A DNA stretch of 64,000 nucleotides. Source: Metarhizium brunneum. Lineage: Eukaryota; Ascomycota; Sordariomycetes; Hypocreales; Clavicipitaceae. The notes beneath the pieces were generated by a model. It searched no databases. It was given only the letters and a program-made list of their open reading frames with translations, and was not told where the DNA came from. Made by a program: the position numbers and the translations under genes. This document shows, one piece after another, positions 46,933 through 57,385 of this stretch. Position 1 is the first letter of the stretch; each line of letters starts with the position of its first letter. Location: NCBI RefSeq assembly GCF_013426205.1, contig NC_089424.1, forward strand, positions 930,001 through 994,000, given 5' to 3'.

Positions 46933-47694
46933 TCAGACGGTTTCGTTGTTATGAGGTAGTGTCAGGTACGCCCAAGCGCGGCTCGCCCAGATCTCCTTTA
47001 AAAGGTTGGTGTGTGCGGGAGCATGAATAAGTCTTAAGTCCTGACCTACATCTGCAAACCGTTGTTTAGACTTCCTAGGGGCTATTCCAATTCCAGAGAG
47101 CGCACTGTCAGAGTCCGACCCTGACGCAGCAATAAGAGTCATGAATGCATTCCCATATACCAGGTCCATCTTGTGGATGATTCTGGACTTGAATCCTGCA
47201 TCGTCTCGCAAGATACAGAGACAGTCGATCCAAATATACCTCCGGCCAAGTTGCTTCGCAAAATTAAGGGCGTCCTGAATGGTCCGGGGAGTTTTGGGAA
47301 AATCTTGGAGAGTCCTCCAGGCCCTTGAATTGCTTGAACAGGCCTTCTGTAAGCGCAACGACTTTGCTTGCCTCCATACATAGCTCAAGGCTAGGTATTC
47401 GTCTGTTGTTATGGCGATAACACATTCCTTACCAACAACAGTCAGCATGATTGGTTTAATTTCTTGAAATCGGAGTGTCTTTGACTGACCACAGTCTTGT
47501 CCATGATGAATTTGCCTCGACGGCGGCGACCTCGAATACAGAGAGGTTCGCCAATCTACAGTCTTTGCGGAGACTGACCATGTTGCGACCACTGCTACGG
47601 GAACTAACCCGTGCAAAATGGAAATCATGTCTGTTGTGGGCGTGGAAGAGGCCAAGATTGCGGAGGCATCTTCTGGCATCTTCTTTCCTAACAC
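46933..47694 (-). pseudogene. Truncated HET-domain gene relic
   Basis: The frame holds the first half of a HET domain: EYLALSYVWRQAKSL, TIQDALNFAKQLGRRYIWID, CLCILRDDAGFKSRIIHKMD and FMTLIAASGSDSDSALSGI. It then stops shortly after SRAWAYLT, where a normal protein would continue with the xRxWTxQE segment and several hundred residues more. The nearly invariant Gly of SYVWG is Arg here, a single G-to-A change. The N-terminal 90 residues match no domain. The loss of the second half and the mutated core argue for a non-functional relic, although a short protein could still be made. An ankyrin-repeat scrap lies immediately upstream on the same strand. Confidence 0.72.
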
Positions 47695-47742
47695 GCAAGC
47701 GTCGAGGAATCTGCTTGGTATTCAGGACAGAAGCTGAAGACG

Positions 47743-47818
47743 CAAGCCCGGCAAGCAGTTGGGCGACAGCCATGTGGCCTTCTCAGTTCGCCCACCACAG
47801 CGGCGTCCGGCCATCGTT
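47743..47818 (-). pseudogene. Single ankyrin-repeat remnant with stop codon
   Basis: On the minus strand the frame reads NDGRTPLWWAN, a TGA stop, then EGHMAVAQLLA. This fits the ankyrin consensus DGRTPLHxAAxxGHxxVVxLLL. Nothing recognisable flanks it upstream, where an AT-rich tract begins near 47.83 kb. It is the worn 3' edge of an ankyrin-repeat gene, possibly once fused to or next to the HET relic. Confidence 0.6.
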
Positions 47819-48586
47819 TACTAAAATACGACTATTATTTGTCGACTAACTTTAAAAGCCAAATAAGGTTATATTGGAAAGTTATTTATTCTATACTACA
47901 ATAGCATTTAGCTTGTTTTATATTTGCGATGTTGTAAAGGTACAATAAAAGTCCTCGCCCCGCCCCTGCCCCACGCCGCACCCGCACCCGCACCCGCATC
48001 CGCACCCGCATCCGCACCCGCATCCGCACCCGCATCCGCACTTGCACTAACTGTCCCTTGTGCCATTAATAAAAATGAACGTCTTTACCAGGCTTCGCCA
48101 AAAATAGATCGAGCTCGGTCCCTTTAATGCTGCTATCCCCACCAAAATACCGGTAGTAGATGTTCGCGCATTTTCTCCGAAGTCTATGCCGACTTTTCCC
48201 AGTCACCTGTAACCCGATGCCGAATACTGAACAGACATGACTTCAGACTTTCGACAATAAAAGGACCTGTTATTATTTTATTACAAGTCACCTGTTAGAA
48301 TACAGCATATCTCTTTCATTGCAAGTATATAGTTTTCGCACTTGCTTCAAAGGGCTCATGACTCGTTCGACCAATAATGTACGGTGACTTCGTTTAATGA
48401 ATCTCTTTGCAACTAATCTGGTCCCTATCCTAGAGATATTATACTGAGATAGATTTATGAAATTACTTAAAATGAAGACTCGACGGAATTGGGAATAAGG
48501 CATGTAACGCAAAAAATTCGTATAAGCAGCCTGGGAAGTTGGAAGCTGCCACGTCACGAAACACCTGAAACACCAATCTCGATCGG
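47819..48586. other. AT-rich, repeat-bearing intergenic region
   Basis: Starts with an AT-rich segment (47.83-47.93 kb), then the hexamer repeat, then more AT-rich DNA to about 48.5 kb. The minus-strand frame at 48288-48557 has no motif. Likely degraded repeat sequence. Confidence 0.4.
47976..48043. repeat. Hexanucleotide tandem repeat CCGCAC/CCGCAT
   Basis: About eleven imperfect copies of a six-base unit, with CAC and CAT alternating regularly in the second half. In the plus frame it would encode Ala-Pro/Ala-Ser repeats, but the surrounding frame shows no gene. It is a minisatellite next to an AT-rich tract. Confidence 0.8.
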
Positions 48587-49455
48587 CTACGATAACATGT
48601 ATGCTTTGCGTGGTAAAATGTCCAAGGCGGTTTCAAGGCGGCCCACCAATATAGTCAAAATCACACCAAGTAAAATCCCGGCGAGGAGAGCCCCAGGATG
48701 GTTAAGATGACGGTCGACAACAGCCATAGCTTCCCCCAGTGGGAGAAACTCTCCATTCATCTGCCTCGCCTCACGCAGGCCCAACAGCCCATCAAGGCTG
48801 CGAGTATTCATCTTGAGTATGTAGTCATCCAGACTATTCTTTTTTTCCATTTGTTTCAACGCCTTCTCCAGAGTCGGACGATCAGAGAAACACGAGCATG
48901 CCCCTACAGGCGAAGTTTCAAGATGCTTGGCGTGAGCGTCCATGCTCTCAACTACCGGCACTCCGTAGCCGCACGATGTCTGCGCCTACAGCCCAAAGTC
49001 AACTTAGATTACTCCCTCTTCGTGTCATCCGAGTCTGCCAAGCTGAAATCGGGTATGCTCACCTTTCGCACTTGAAGCAGAATCACAGCTCTGGTGCCTG
49101 CTACGGGCGTCTTTCCCATATCATCCAAAAGTTTTGCAAATCGGGCGTCATTTCTCTCGACGACTGTGCCAGTGCAGAACAGCCGCATGATTCGTGGCTT
49201 GCTGTCAATACTGCAGAACATGATGGTGACCCGTCCGTTCTCGTAGATGTGGGAGATTGTTTCGACCCCGGATCCGGCGGTATCGATGTAAGCTACGTGA
49301 TTTCCGTCAAAGATGTGAAATGTCGTCGAGGTGAGCCCTTTGGGCGACAGATTAATGTGCCGACCATGGAAGGGCGCCGTCGCCGTGAAGAAGAGAGGCT
49401 GTTCCAGAGCCCATTTTTGCAGGCTTTCGGGTATAGAATCGTAAAAATGAACCAT
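48587..49455 (-). CDS. Pyridoxamine 5'-phosphate oxidase-like FMN-binding protein with C-terminal membrane segment
   Basis: Two exons, 49063-49455 and 48587-48985, encode 263 residues. The 77-nt intron (GTGAGC to TAG) joins LLQVRK to AQTSCGYGVPV, the expected continuation in this fungal family. The split-barrel N-terminus includes FFTATAPFHGRHINLSPKGL, AYIDTAGSGVETISHIYENG and RITIMFC-like VTIMFCSIDSKPRIMRLF. The second half has ARSLDGLLGL-like NTRSLDGLLGL and then a hydrophobic stretch (ALLAGILLGVILTILVGR), a likely single membrane anchor. Enzyme activity is unproven for these proteins; FMN binding is inferred from the fold. The ATG at 49455 is preferred over an upstream in-frame codon. It lies opposite the cytochrome b5 gene with about 470 bp between the two starts. 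Confidence 0.85.
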
Positions 49456-49927
49456 GTTGTCTTGTCGGAGAGAATAAAGAGATTGGCGTTGATGGATATT
49501 TGGGAGGGAATGACAATGCGGCAAGTGGTTAGTAGATGCGCTTGCTTAATGACATTTGTAGGCAAGGACAAACATTGTGTTCTCCGCACGTGTGGAATAG
49601 AGTTCCTCACGGTTACATTTCGATGGCAGTGCAGACCCAATTTGGTAAAATCCGATCCGGCTCATGAGTCCGCGGACAATCCCGGACCGTCGCAATTTTC
49701 GGAACGCCGGAGACGTTTGGAACGCGCCAGCTCAGACCTGTCTGTGCTATCATTACCATACTACCATTCCGCTTATAGCCGGCCCGATGGACAAATGATC
49801 ATTGAACTAAATGTGTTGACGTAAGAATTGTTAAAAGCGCGATACGCCATCATGCTCGACAGCAGCCGCTCCATGTATCCTTTTCTTCCTGTCCCTATCC
49901 AAAGTGACACTTGTTCTTTTTAACACA
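49456..49927. other. Divergent promoter region between PPOX-like and cytochrome b5 genes
   Basis: About 470 bp without coding support. The two flanking genes are transcribed away from each other and could share regulatory sites. Confidence 0.45.
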
Positions 49928-50386
49928 ATGTCGAAAGAATTCACCATCGAAGAGCTTTCAAATTACAATACGAAGAAGGAGCTGTTCGTAGCAATCAGGG
50001 GATACGTCTACGATGTCACTGCCTTTCTCGAGGATCATCCGTACGTTTCAAGTTTCCCCGTCGCGCAAGTTTGGCGATTTCACACTGTTAACACGCTGTA
50101 ATGTAGGGGCGGGGATGAGGTGTTGATGGACGTGGCAGGACAAGAAGCCACGGAGGCGTACGATGACGCTGGCCATTCAGAGGACGCAGACAAAACTCTC
50201 GACAAGTTTTTGATCGGCGGACTAAATGCTCCGGCTGGTGCTGGCAAGACTAGAAACAAGGGTACCGTGGGTAGTACGCAGAAAAGCTTACAAAGTCTCC
50301 TTTTGAGGACCATGTTTTATCTGGTTGCTATTTTTGTGGGCGCAGGAGCGTTTTCGTACTTGAAAATATATGTAGGTCGAAGTTGA
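49928..50386 (+). CDS. Tail-anchored cytochrome b5
   Basis: Two exons, 49928-50040 and 50107-50386, give 130 residues. The 66-nt intron (GTACGT to TAG) falls inside the heme motif and splicing restores FLEDHPGGDEVLMDVAGQEAT, with the first heme-ligand His in HPGG. The second ligand is His in DAGHSEDA. A linker of about 40 residues leads to one hydrophobic C-terminal segment (MFYLVAIFVGAGAFSYLKIY) that would anchor the protein in the ER membrane. Cytochrome b5 passes electrons to desaturases, hydroxylases and some P450s. The ATG at 49928 follows a typical ACACAATG context. The short length is normal for the family. Confidence 0.92.
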
Positions 50387-50830
50387 GATATACACGCTCA
50401 AGAGGTGGTGAATTTCTCCGACTAATAACCGAATTTGATTTACATGGACATGATGCCTCTTTTTAGTAACAGTGAAATAGCCTGATAGAGTTCAGATAAG
50501 ACGCATAAGCCCTATTAATCATTAATATATTGTTGCCATGGCCGTTCTGTGACGGTATCAGGCGATCGTAGTAGTGCAGAATGAAGTTCCCGGTCTTGAG
50601 TGACATGGGGAGAAATGATGTCGGCTGCGTTACCTCTTGGTGAGAGAAGGTAGTTGGCGTTGAGAGGCGTAGTCGGCGCTATCCCACCGCAAAGGAAAAA
50701 ATCAGAAGAACAAAATTCGGTCCAAAACGGGGTCTCGAACGATGTAGTCATCACAGTAACAGCCACCGGCATATCTATCCTCCAGATACTTAAGTTTAGT
50801 ATCATACGCATGGCAGGCCTCTACACGCAA
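50387..50830. other. Intergenic region between cytochrome b5 and the transcription factor
   Basis: No coding frame supported. The two flanking genes converge here, so it should hold both 3' ends. Confidence 0.45.
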
Positions 50831-52730
50831 TTACACTACGGTGTGACCACATTCTGCCAAGCGGTCGAGCATGACATCTACGCATTGTTAGTAGGTCGGA
50901 TTTTTCGTTGCGCGCACAGTAGATGCTACGCGTTGTATGCTGCCCAGGATGGAACTAACTTGCCGCTCTCGAGACTGATGCAAAGGTCCGAAGAGCCTTG
51001 CATATTTCCGCAGTGCCTTTTTCAGAATCCCCAGCCACAGCGTCCAAATTAAAAGCAGACTCTGCAGCCTGGAAGAAGGTAATCGTGATGGAAGGAGTTA
51101 GAGCGGTCAAGTAGTCAGATTGTCTCTCGAGATGACTATTAAAATGGGACGCCATGTCAGTCACAAACTGCAACGCAAACTTGATAGCCAACTTGGCGAA
51201 TTGGACATTATTGTCCGTTTCGTGCCGCATTTGGTCGTCTGGCATGATGCGTTGGGGTGTCAAATAATGGCAATAGAGGGTAAGCAGAGCACTATATGCG
51301 CAGTCAGTGACACAGAGGTCGGCGCGAAAGGGGCTGCGGTGGAAGGATGTTAAGCCAATCCACCTTCTGGGGTAATTTGACCTTATACACATGGCAAAAG
51401 AGCCGCAGCAAACTTCCCACGTATCGCATTCGTCCGACATTGTGTTCAGCAGGTCACGAAGTTTCTCGTCCAAGTCTGAAAACTCGGCCACGCCGGGTAG
51501 TACCGAGGCTTGGGAGAGCCTCGACCGCCAACGATGGGCGTCATGCAGGAGAATGGCCGCTTGCGCAGCTCGCTGAAAACTGCCGAGGCTGATGGAAATT
51601 GGTGTATTTGACGGAATGTCCTTGACAAATAGTCGATAGGCGCGACCATCCCAAAGATAGCCTGTATTTGGCAACAAATCATCATCTTCGGGGCGTGGGA
51701 CGATGAATGGTAAATCTTGAGTCGAAGGGTCCTGATGGACAATTCTATACTTGTGTTAATAACAACATCGGGTATCGCGGTGGGTTGAAACGAGACTATA
51801 CGCACTGGTCAAGAATAAATAACGTCCACCATAGAGCTCTCTGGTATATGCACTTGTCAGTCCTTTGTTTTCCCGCCCCAAGTCCAAAAATGCTAGCCAT
51901 GCATAGAGTCTCAGTCAGGGTGCGAAATGCTAGCCTTGGTTCCCCATACTCGAGTTCAAATAAAGTAATCATGGCGCCGCATTGCATAAGTTCCATGGCC
52001 GGATCTGACAGACAGCAAAGCAAAGCCCACGCCTTCTTCGTCGCCTTGTAGGCAGCATCTAGTGTGGCATTGTCTGTGTCTGGGTATCGTGCCGATTTTG
52101 TCGCAAGATACATGCTTAGGATTAATAGTATTTGCTCAGCGGAGGCGATACTTTGTAGCCGGGATGCCGCGAGGTCATGGTCCTTCAGCCGGGCGGAAAC
52201 CAATCTATCAAAGTTGCGCCGATTCATGATGGGAAACCACTAGACGAACACAAGTTAGACTGCACCTCTGAGGACTCAAAGACGTCCACCAATGGCAGCC
52301 GGTATGAGCCAGATGGTGGATCACTTACATGATATGCAGTCTCAAAGTACTTCTCCATTGTGTAATGCCAGTCGATGCCGTATGTTTCAAGTATAGAGCC
52401 AAGATGAGAGGCCCGTATCGTGCCATTGCCGATGATGTCGACAGAGATTCCGCCTGCCGGGCACTCGACTCTGTCGTCTGTGCCATGAGGACTAGCCGCT
52501 GAATCATGAGTTGCTGTCGATGTATGGTTGTATATACATGGAAACCTGAGCCTTGAAAAAAGATGTCGAGTCAGCAGGTTATCCTCCATACCGGGCAACT
52601 AGCCGAAAAGATACCGTTGGCAGCGCCCGCACTGCGGCCAATTCCTATCACATCTTCTCTTGCCATGTGTGCATTTATCGCAGGCTCGGGCGGCATATCC
52701 TTGGGCCTCTGACAACTCAGGTTGGACCAT
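50831..52730 (-). CDS. Zn2Cys6 fungal-specific transcription factor
   Basis: Five exons on the minus strand (52615-52730, 52329-52545, 51802-52239, 50960-51749, 50831-50877) encode 535 residues. Exon 1 begins MVQPELSEAQGYAARACDKC and carries the full cluster CDKCTHGKRRCDRNWPQCGRC (C-x2-C-x6-C-x5-C-x2-C). Splicing continues with FPCIYNHTS. The middle-homology domain follows, with EKYFETAYHWFPIMNRRNFD and ALWWTLFILDQC. The last intron has a perfect CTACTAAC branch and adds the final exon NVMLDRLAECGHTVV. A 48-nt in-frame candidate intron at about 51306-51353 may also be removed, so the product may lack 16 residues. Nuclear regulator binding CGG-type half-sites; its targets are unknown, with PPOX-like and cytochrome b5 genes as neighbours. 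Confidence 0.88.
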
Positions 52731-53673
52731 TTTCGTGCAAGCAATGCGGAGAAGTCATTCGGTTGTGGGAGCAAACTTGGCAATTTCTGACTCAGCAACC
52801 ATCAATTATTGTTACTGGATACATCTGCACACAGTGCCGATTGGCCAGTCTGTCCCGCCCTGGCTATCAAATGACTGTTCGCGCCGCGATAGTCGGTCCG
52901 ATGGATTTTGCCTTGTTTCTCGTGGAATTAACTCAGATGCCCAAGCGCTCGCAGTCTAAATCCCCCCCGGCATCATTGTACATAGCTTGGGCAGCAGCCA
53001 AGCATGTCATGTCAAGTGCCCCGTGCCATATATTAATAAAAGACTACGCCTTCCAGATGGCCCTACAAGATATCACGCAGGCCTACACACAATCAACCAC
53101 AGGACTCCAGAGGCTGGTTTTGGCGAGATTACCGAAGCAAATACAGCATCACTTATTTTAAGGCTGATTGGGCTGGCAAGGCCGAGTCTTGACGCCCAAC
53201 AGAGGTGTCCGTGCGCAGAGCCCTGCTTTTCCTAGATTTCATTGCCATAAGACTCGTCTTTTCGAAGCTAGATATCGCAAATACTGCATGATCTTTGATG
53301 AGCCACATGAAACAACATGTTAATAATCTACCTATATACTTAAAATATCTGCGAGATAGGACCGTGCACCTAACTTCAATCAAGAACATAACTTTTTCTC
53401 ACCTATATTTAAGCACGTAAAAGGTGCGATATATACCTAGTTATGTTGTAAGTATTAACGTCTTGCATCTTTGGTAATACTTACTTACGGTCTCCTGCGT
53501 CCCAGTAGGCCGGACTGGTTTCTGCTTCTTCCGACTGATTAGGCACCCGAATCATGAATGCCCTCTCCCTTCGGGGAAGTAAGGGAACCAGCCTGCTTAT
53601 TTACGCCAGGCCCGCCAACCCTGTCTCCTCATTATTGCTTCTTGTCTGCCGCCAAGAGGCAGAAGAACTTGGA
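52731..53673. other. Intergenic region between the transcription factor and the secreted-protein gene
   Basis: The 202-codon plus-strand frame at 52553-53161 overlaps the regulator and its promoter and has no motif. The rest is unremarkable. Confidence 0.4.
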
Positions 53674-54702
53674 CTATAATTGCCTCTGTTAGCATAATTC
53701 GTTTAATGTACTCCTAAACGTGGAGAACATACCCAGACTTGGTCGTCAGTCTCGTGGCAGCTTCCACACTGATAACGATGCACGTGTATTAATATACCAC
53801 TCTGACCTACTAAGAATTCACCCCAAGATATGCATGACTTACGCCGCCGTTTTTTTCACAAGCAGAAGTAAGGCTATTAACCTCCGACCCAGACTGTAAA
53901 TGTTAGTTTAACACAGGCTGTAAACTGATAGAACGAAAAGGCTGCTTACTATTGGTTTAAGCATGCAAGTAATACGCCTTGGCTAGTTTGTAGCTATTGC
54001 ATTAGAATAATCTTGATGGCTATATGTTCAGACAAGCCGGTACAGCTACGGAGTACCTACACGGTGTACAACCTTATCAGACCACTGTGTTAGTATACCT
54101 CGGTCTCAGCGTACTTGAAGTGGGATGGTAATTACTATATTATTGGCCTTGTGAGGATATAGTGTCAGCGAGTTACTACTATACTAGTTTCAGTAGGAAT
54201 GGAAGTACACGAACCGGATCCTATATTAGAGTTAGTGTACGTATTACTTTATAGGCTGGGGTAAAAGTATCCTTACTACTAAATCGTCGATCTTGTTAGT
54301 AAGTGTTAGCGTGTTACTACTCTAAAGCTTACAAAAGCGCACTCACTTCGGCCTATATTATTATTAGCATATATTTCTTCTTTATTAGAGAGTGCTAGCT
54401 TACTCTAAGTTGACAGTCTCTGGGTGTCTCCTTGTTCCAAGAGTAATATTTGATGGCTTCTTGCGCGGTCTGTAATCGTAAAATAATTAGTTCTTGGCTA
54501 GATATAGCGGTTCCATAAAAGGTTATAGGGTTACCATATTCTTGGGATCAATAGGCCCACCGAATATATCAGTGAAGTCGACTGCTGGCGTATTCGAGGG
54601 TGCTGGGGCCGTGTCCCAAACCGGCCCGTCGTCCACTCTCTTCACTGGTCCGGCAAGGCATAGTCCGGTGAAAGCGGCAACGAGAGGAACAAAAGATCTC
54701 AT
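53674..54702 (-). CDS. Small secreted protein made from several very short exons (candidate effector)
   Basis: Exon 1 (54535-54702) starts MRSFVPLVAAFTGLCLAGPV, a clear signal peptide, followed by a KR dibasic site. Exon 2 (54404-54469) reads TAQEAIKYYSWNKETPRDC and ends LR before GTAAGC. The last three exons are also well supported and all in phase zero: 53843-53893 (SGSEVNSLTSACEKNGG), 53733-53768 (CGSCHETDDQVW) and 53674-53685 (RQL, stop). Each is bounded by consensus GT and AG with CTAAC-like branch sites. Between 54403 and 53894 several further consensus donors, CTAAC sites and acceptors delimit exons of perhaps 6-40 nt (for example IDDLV at 54277-54291), but their exact set cannot be fixed. 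Four or more Cys are present. The function is unknown. Confidence 0.6.
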
Positions 54703-56209
54703 GGTGTCGTAACCTGCTAATTTCTAAAACGATTAAAGTCCTGGATAGATATGGATAGTAAACGAGCTGAAATACACAATTGATACTATTTCAAGACGAG
54801 GTGGTGTCAAAGGTGACGCGAAGTAACAGCTTTAATATATTACGTCAAATAGTCTTTGCATAAAGGCCAAGAACCTTAATCCTTTCTCTTACAGGGTCAG
54901 GCTAGTATTTTACCCGCAGGGTTCAAAGAACTGAGTCAAGCCTATATCAAGGGTGCTTAATAGAGCACGGCTATTATGAGGGCCCGAATATCCCGCCCCT
55001 TCCACCTGTTATAGCCCGAATTAATAGCCAGTGTCACGTCACGGGTTAGACCCTGGAAGAGACTCGGCCGAAGACCTTGTTGCGTCGTCACGTTGAAATT
55101 GATCGCGACCACGGTCGCGATACTAATGTCAAACGGTTGCCTAGACAAACGTCATAGTCAGTGCACGTAAAGGATATTACAGGGGATCTCTCCTCTGAGC
55201 TCCTTAATTCTTCCTTTTTGTAACAGGATCGTTAGGTAGATTGAATAAGTCAATCTTTCCAAACCTTCACAAGATTGATTGCTGTGCGCATAGTCAATGC
55301 TAATTTTGTAACGGGCTGGGCCCGAGAATGACTCGGCTGCGCTCTCGCCCCTGGGACCTGCCAATGAGCGAGATTAGCAGCGGCCAGCTCAGGAGCTCAA
55401 GGGCTCCTCAAGCTCTCCTTTTCTTGTTCTTTCTTCTGTTTCTTCTTCAGCTTTGGATCAATTACTCGTAGTACTCGTGCCCCGCCCCACACCTAAGAGT
55501 CAAGTTCTTCTTGGCAATGCAATTAATATGTTGGTTCGTAACACGCTTCTGGCTGAATAAGCCTCATGCCCCTTGCAAATAGGTCATAATTGGGTCAAAA
55601 AGCCCACCGGGGCCGGCTTTGGATCGGCTCGGCATGAATTTGGACGTCAAATTAGCCGAAGGCAGCACGTACGACTCATGGTGGCCCCGCTTCGGATCGC
55701 CCTCTTACAAAGTAGGCTGGTCGGGGCCAGGGTTAGTTTCGCACTTTGACGTGCGGAAAAATAGATGTGAATCCCATCCCAAATATGTTTTCCAGCTTGA
55801 TTACTAATATATTATTTCATATAGCTTATCAAAGATCGCATTAACTGTAATATCCCACTTACCTCACCCTGTATTCACCTTTACCTGTACCTGCACCTTC
55901 ACCTTCACCTTCAAGTTCGACGTGGCATTCGACACCGCCTTCGACTTCACGTTTGCTTTCACCTGGAATTACTATTCGACGTGACATCCATGTTAAAGCT
56001 GGTCCAATCAAATTGTGCGGTGTGACGACACGTACTTCCTGTCAAATGATATTCCGCCCCAGTCGAGGAAGCGTCTCTCGCACGGAAAGCTCGGCACCTT
56101 AGCAGTAGATAATATATACCTTTATTATATTAATTAATAGCTTTTTTCTAGCTATAAAAAAGAGGAAATAATACGCCTTTTTATTAAAAGTAATTTAGCC
56201 TATATATTT
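54703..56209. other. Intergenic region, AT-rich toward its end
   Basis: No gene supported. A hexamer-like repeat at 55874-55965 is listed separately. The last 100 bp (56.1-56.2 kb) are strongly AT-rich and abut the truncated F-box gene. Confidence 0.4.
55874..55965. repeat. Imperfect hexanucleotide repeat (CACCTT-type)
   Basis: The plus strand reads a string of TTCACC/TACCTG/CACCTT units that drift into TTCGAC/TTCACG. In one frame it gives alternating Phe-Thr and Phe-Asp, but there is no surrounding gene. It has the same period as the repeat near 48.0 kb but a different unit. Confidence 0.6.
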
Positions 56210-57242
56210 CGCTGTATCAACTTCCCCGGAGATTCTACTCTACGTCTTCCGCTTGCTAAGCCCAGCTTTCTTCCGCCAAGATGCTCGTCGCCTTCTTGTC
56301 TCCAGGCAGTGGTACCAGCTTGCCAGGCCAGTTCTTCTCCAAGACCTAGACTTCTCTGCAGAATCACTTCGGAACTTTGTTCTCGTGTCGAACAAGGCGG
56401 GCATGATTCGTTCGATACGGAATCACGTAAAAACACTCAGCCTTGCCCTTGATGTCTTTGAGAACTGGCATTCAGCCCAATTCGAGCCAAGTAGCAAAGA
56501 ATTGTCCGGTATCGACCTCCAAACTATGAATACATGGACCTCCGAGTTGAGTGACTTCCTGGTTGCTCTCGCTAGCATACTCACACAATGTACGAAGCTG
56601 CAGTCTCTCAAACTTGAGACACGACCGGAGGGACATGGCCCACGGGCTGGCCTTCCTCGCCGCGACTATTTGATGGCATCGCCTCTGGCTAGCCTTGTCT
56701 TCATCAGCCGCCTTACATGCCTTGAAATTGATACAGGAGGTACACGTCTCATTCAAAACAATACCTCCAAAATGCATCTTTGTACAAACATCAACAAAAT
56801 GCTTCCGACTCTTCGGCGGTTTCGCTGCCGGACTAGTGACATCTGTCCTCGGATCTTAGACGTCCCGCGAAACGGCGCGCTCATTAGTCTCGAGGATTTC
56901 GTCATTAATTTGAGTCTTTCGGAAATGTCTAGTTGAGATACTTCATACCGATACCCAATCCGCTGTGAGCATATTCCCGGCGACAGTTTTCCTCGATTAA
57001 AGGCAGATGTAGAATCCCACGCGACAAAGGTTGTGCAAATGATGAAGAATCCACGTATTGCAAGGATCGTGTCACATACGTTTCCTGGCCTGAAAATGCA
57101 CTCGTTTGATGCTATAACGGGACGCCGAATGCTACTTTCCTCTGCCGCGCCATGGGATGCGGATGGCGACGAAATCGAAGACAGAGTTGTAGTCCAAGAT
57201 CTCTTCGACTCTGATTCTTCGTCTGAAGAGTATTTGCTATAG
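56210..57242 (+). pseudogene. F-box-type protein pseudogene
   Basis: The frame begins within an F-box: PEILLYVFRLLSPAFFRQD, then LLVSRQWYQLARPVLLQDL, and runs into a leucine-rich-like region (TKLQSLKLETR, SRLTCLEIDTGG, LPTLRRFRCR). Three defects are visible. The sequence before the F-box is AT-rich and lacks a start. A CCCC run at about 56223 leaves YQLP and PEIL in different frames, as if one C were lost. A TGA at 56934-56936 interrupts an otherwise continuous frame that goes on to 57242 (SSEEYLL end). F-box proteins recruit targets to SCF ubiquitin ligases. The frame between the defects has kept good coding composition, so the loss is probably recent. Confidence 0.72.
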
Positions 57243-57385
57243 TGTCGCATAAAGACTGGACATGACGAGATATATAACAAGTCCAACTACATACTTCAGG
57301 CACTTTGCACTTTGCATATTTTAAAACTCGGCTCAGCAAGCACAGCACAGAGCCGTCGAGCACTGGCTCTATTATTTGGGCCTAT

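Noticed and set aside
47976..48043. CRISPR-like array
   Set aside because: Six-base tandem units without spacers in a eukaryotic context; a minisatellite.
51306..51353. Extra 48-nt intron in the Zn2Cys6 gene
   Set aside because: Donor, branch-like and acceptor sites exist, but the segment is in frame and either form is possible, so it was not imposed on the model.
56934..56936. TGA read-through or selenocysteine in the F-box gene
   Set aside because: The gene also lacks a start and has a frameshift in the F-box, so simple decay explains the stop.
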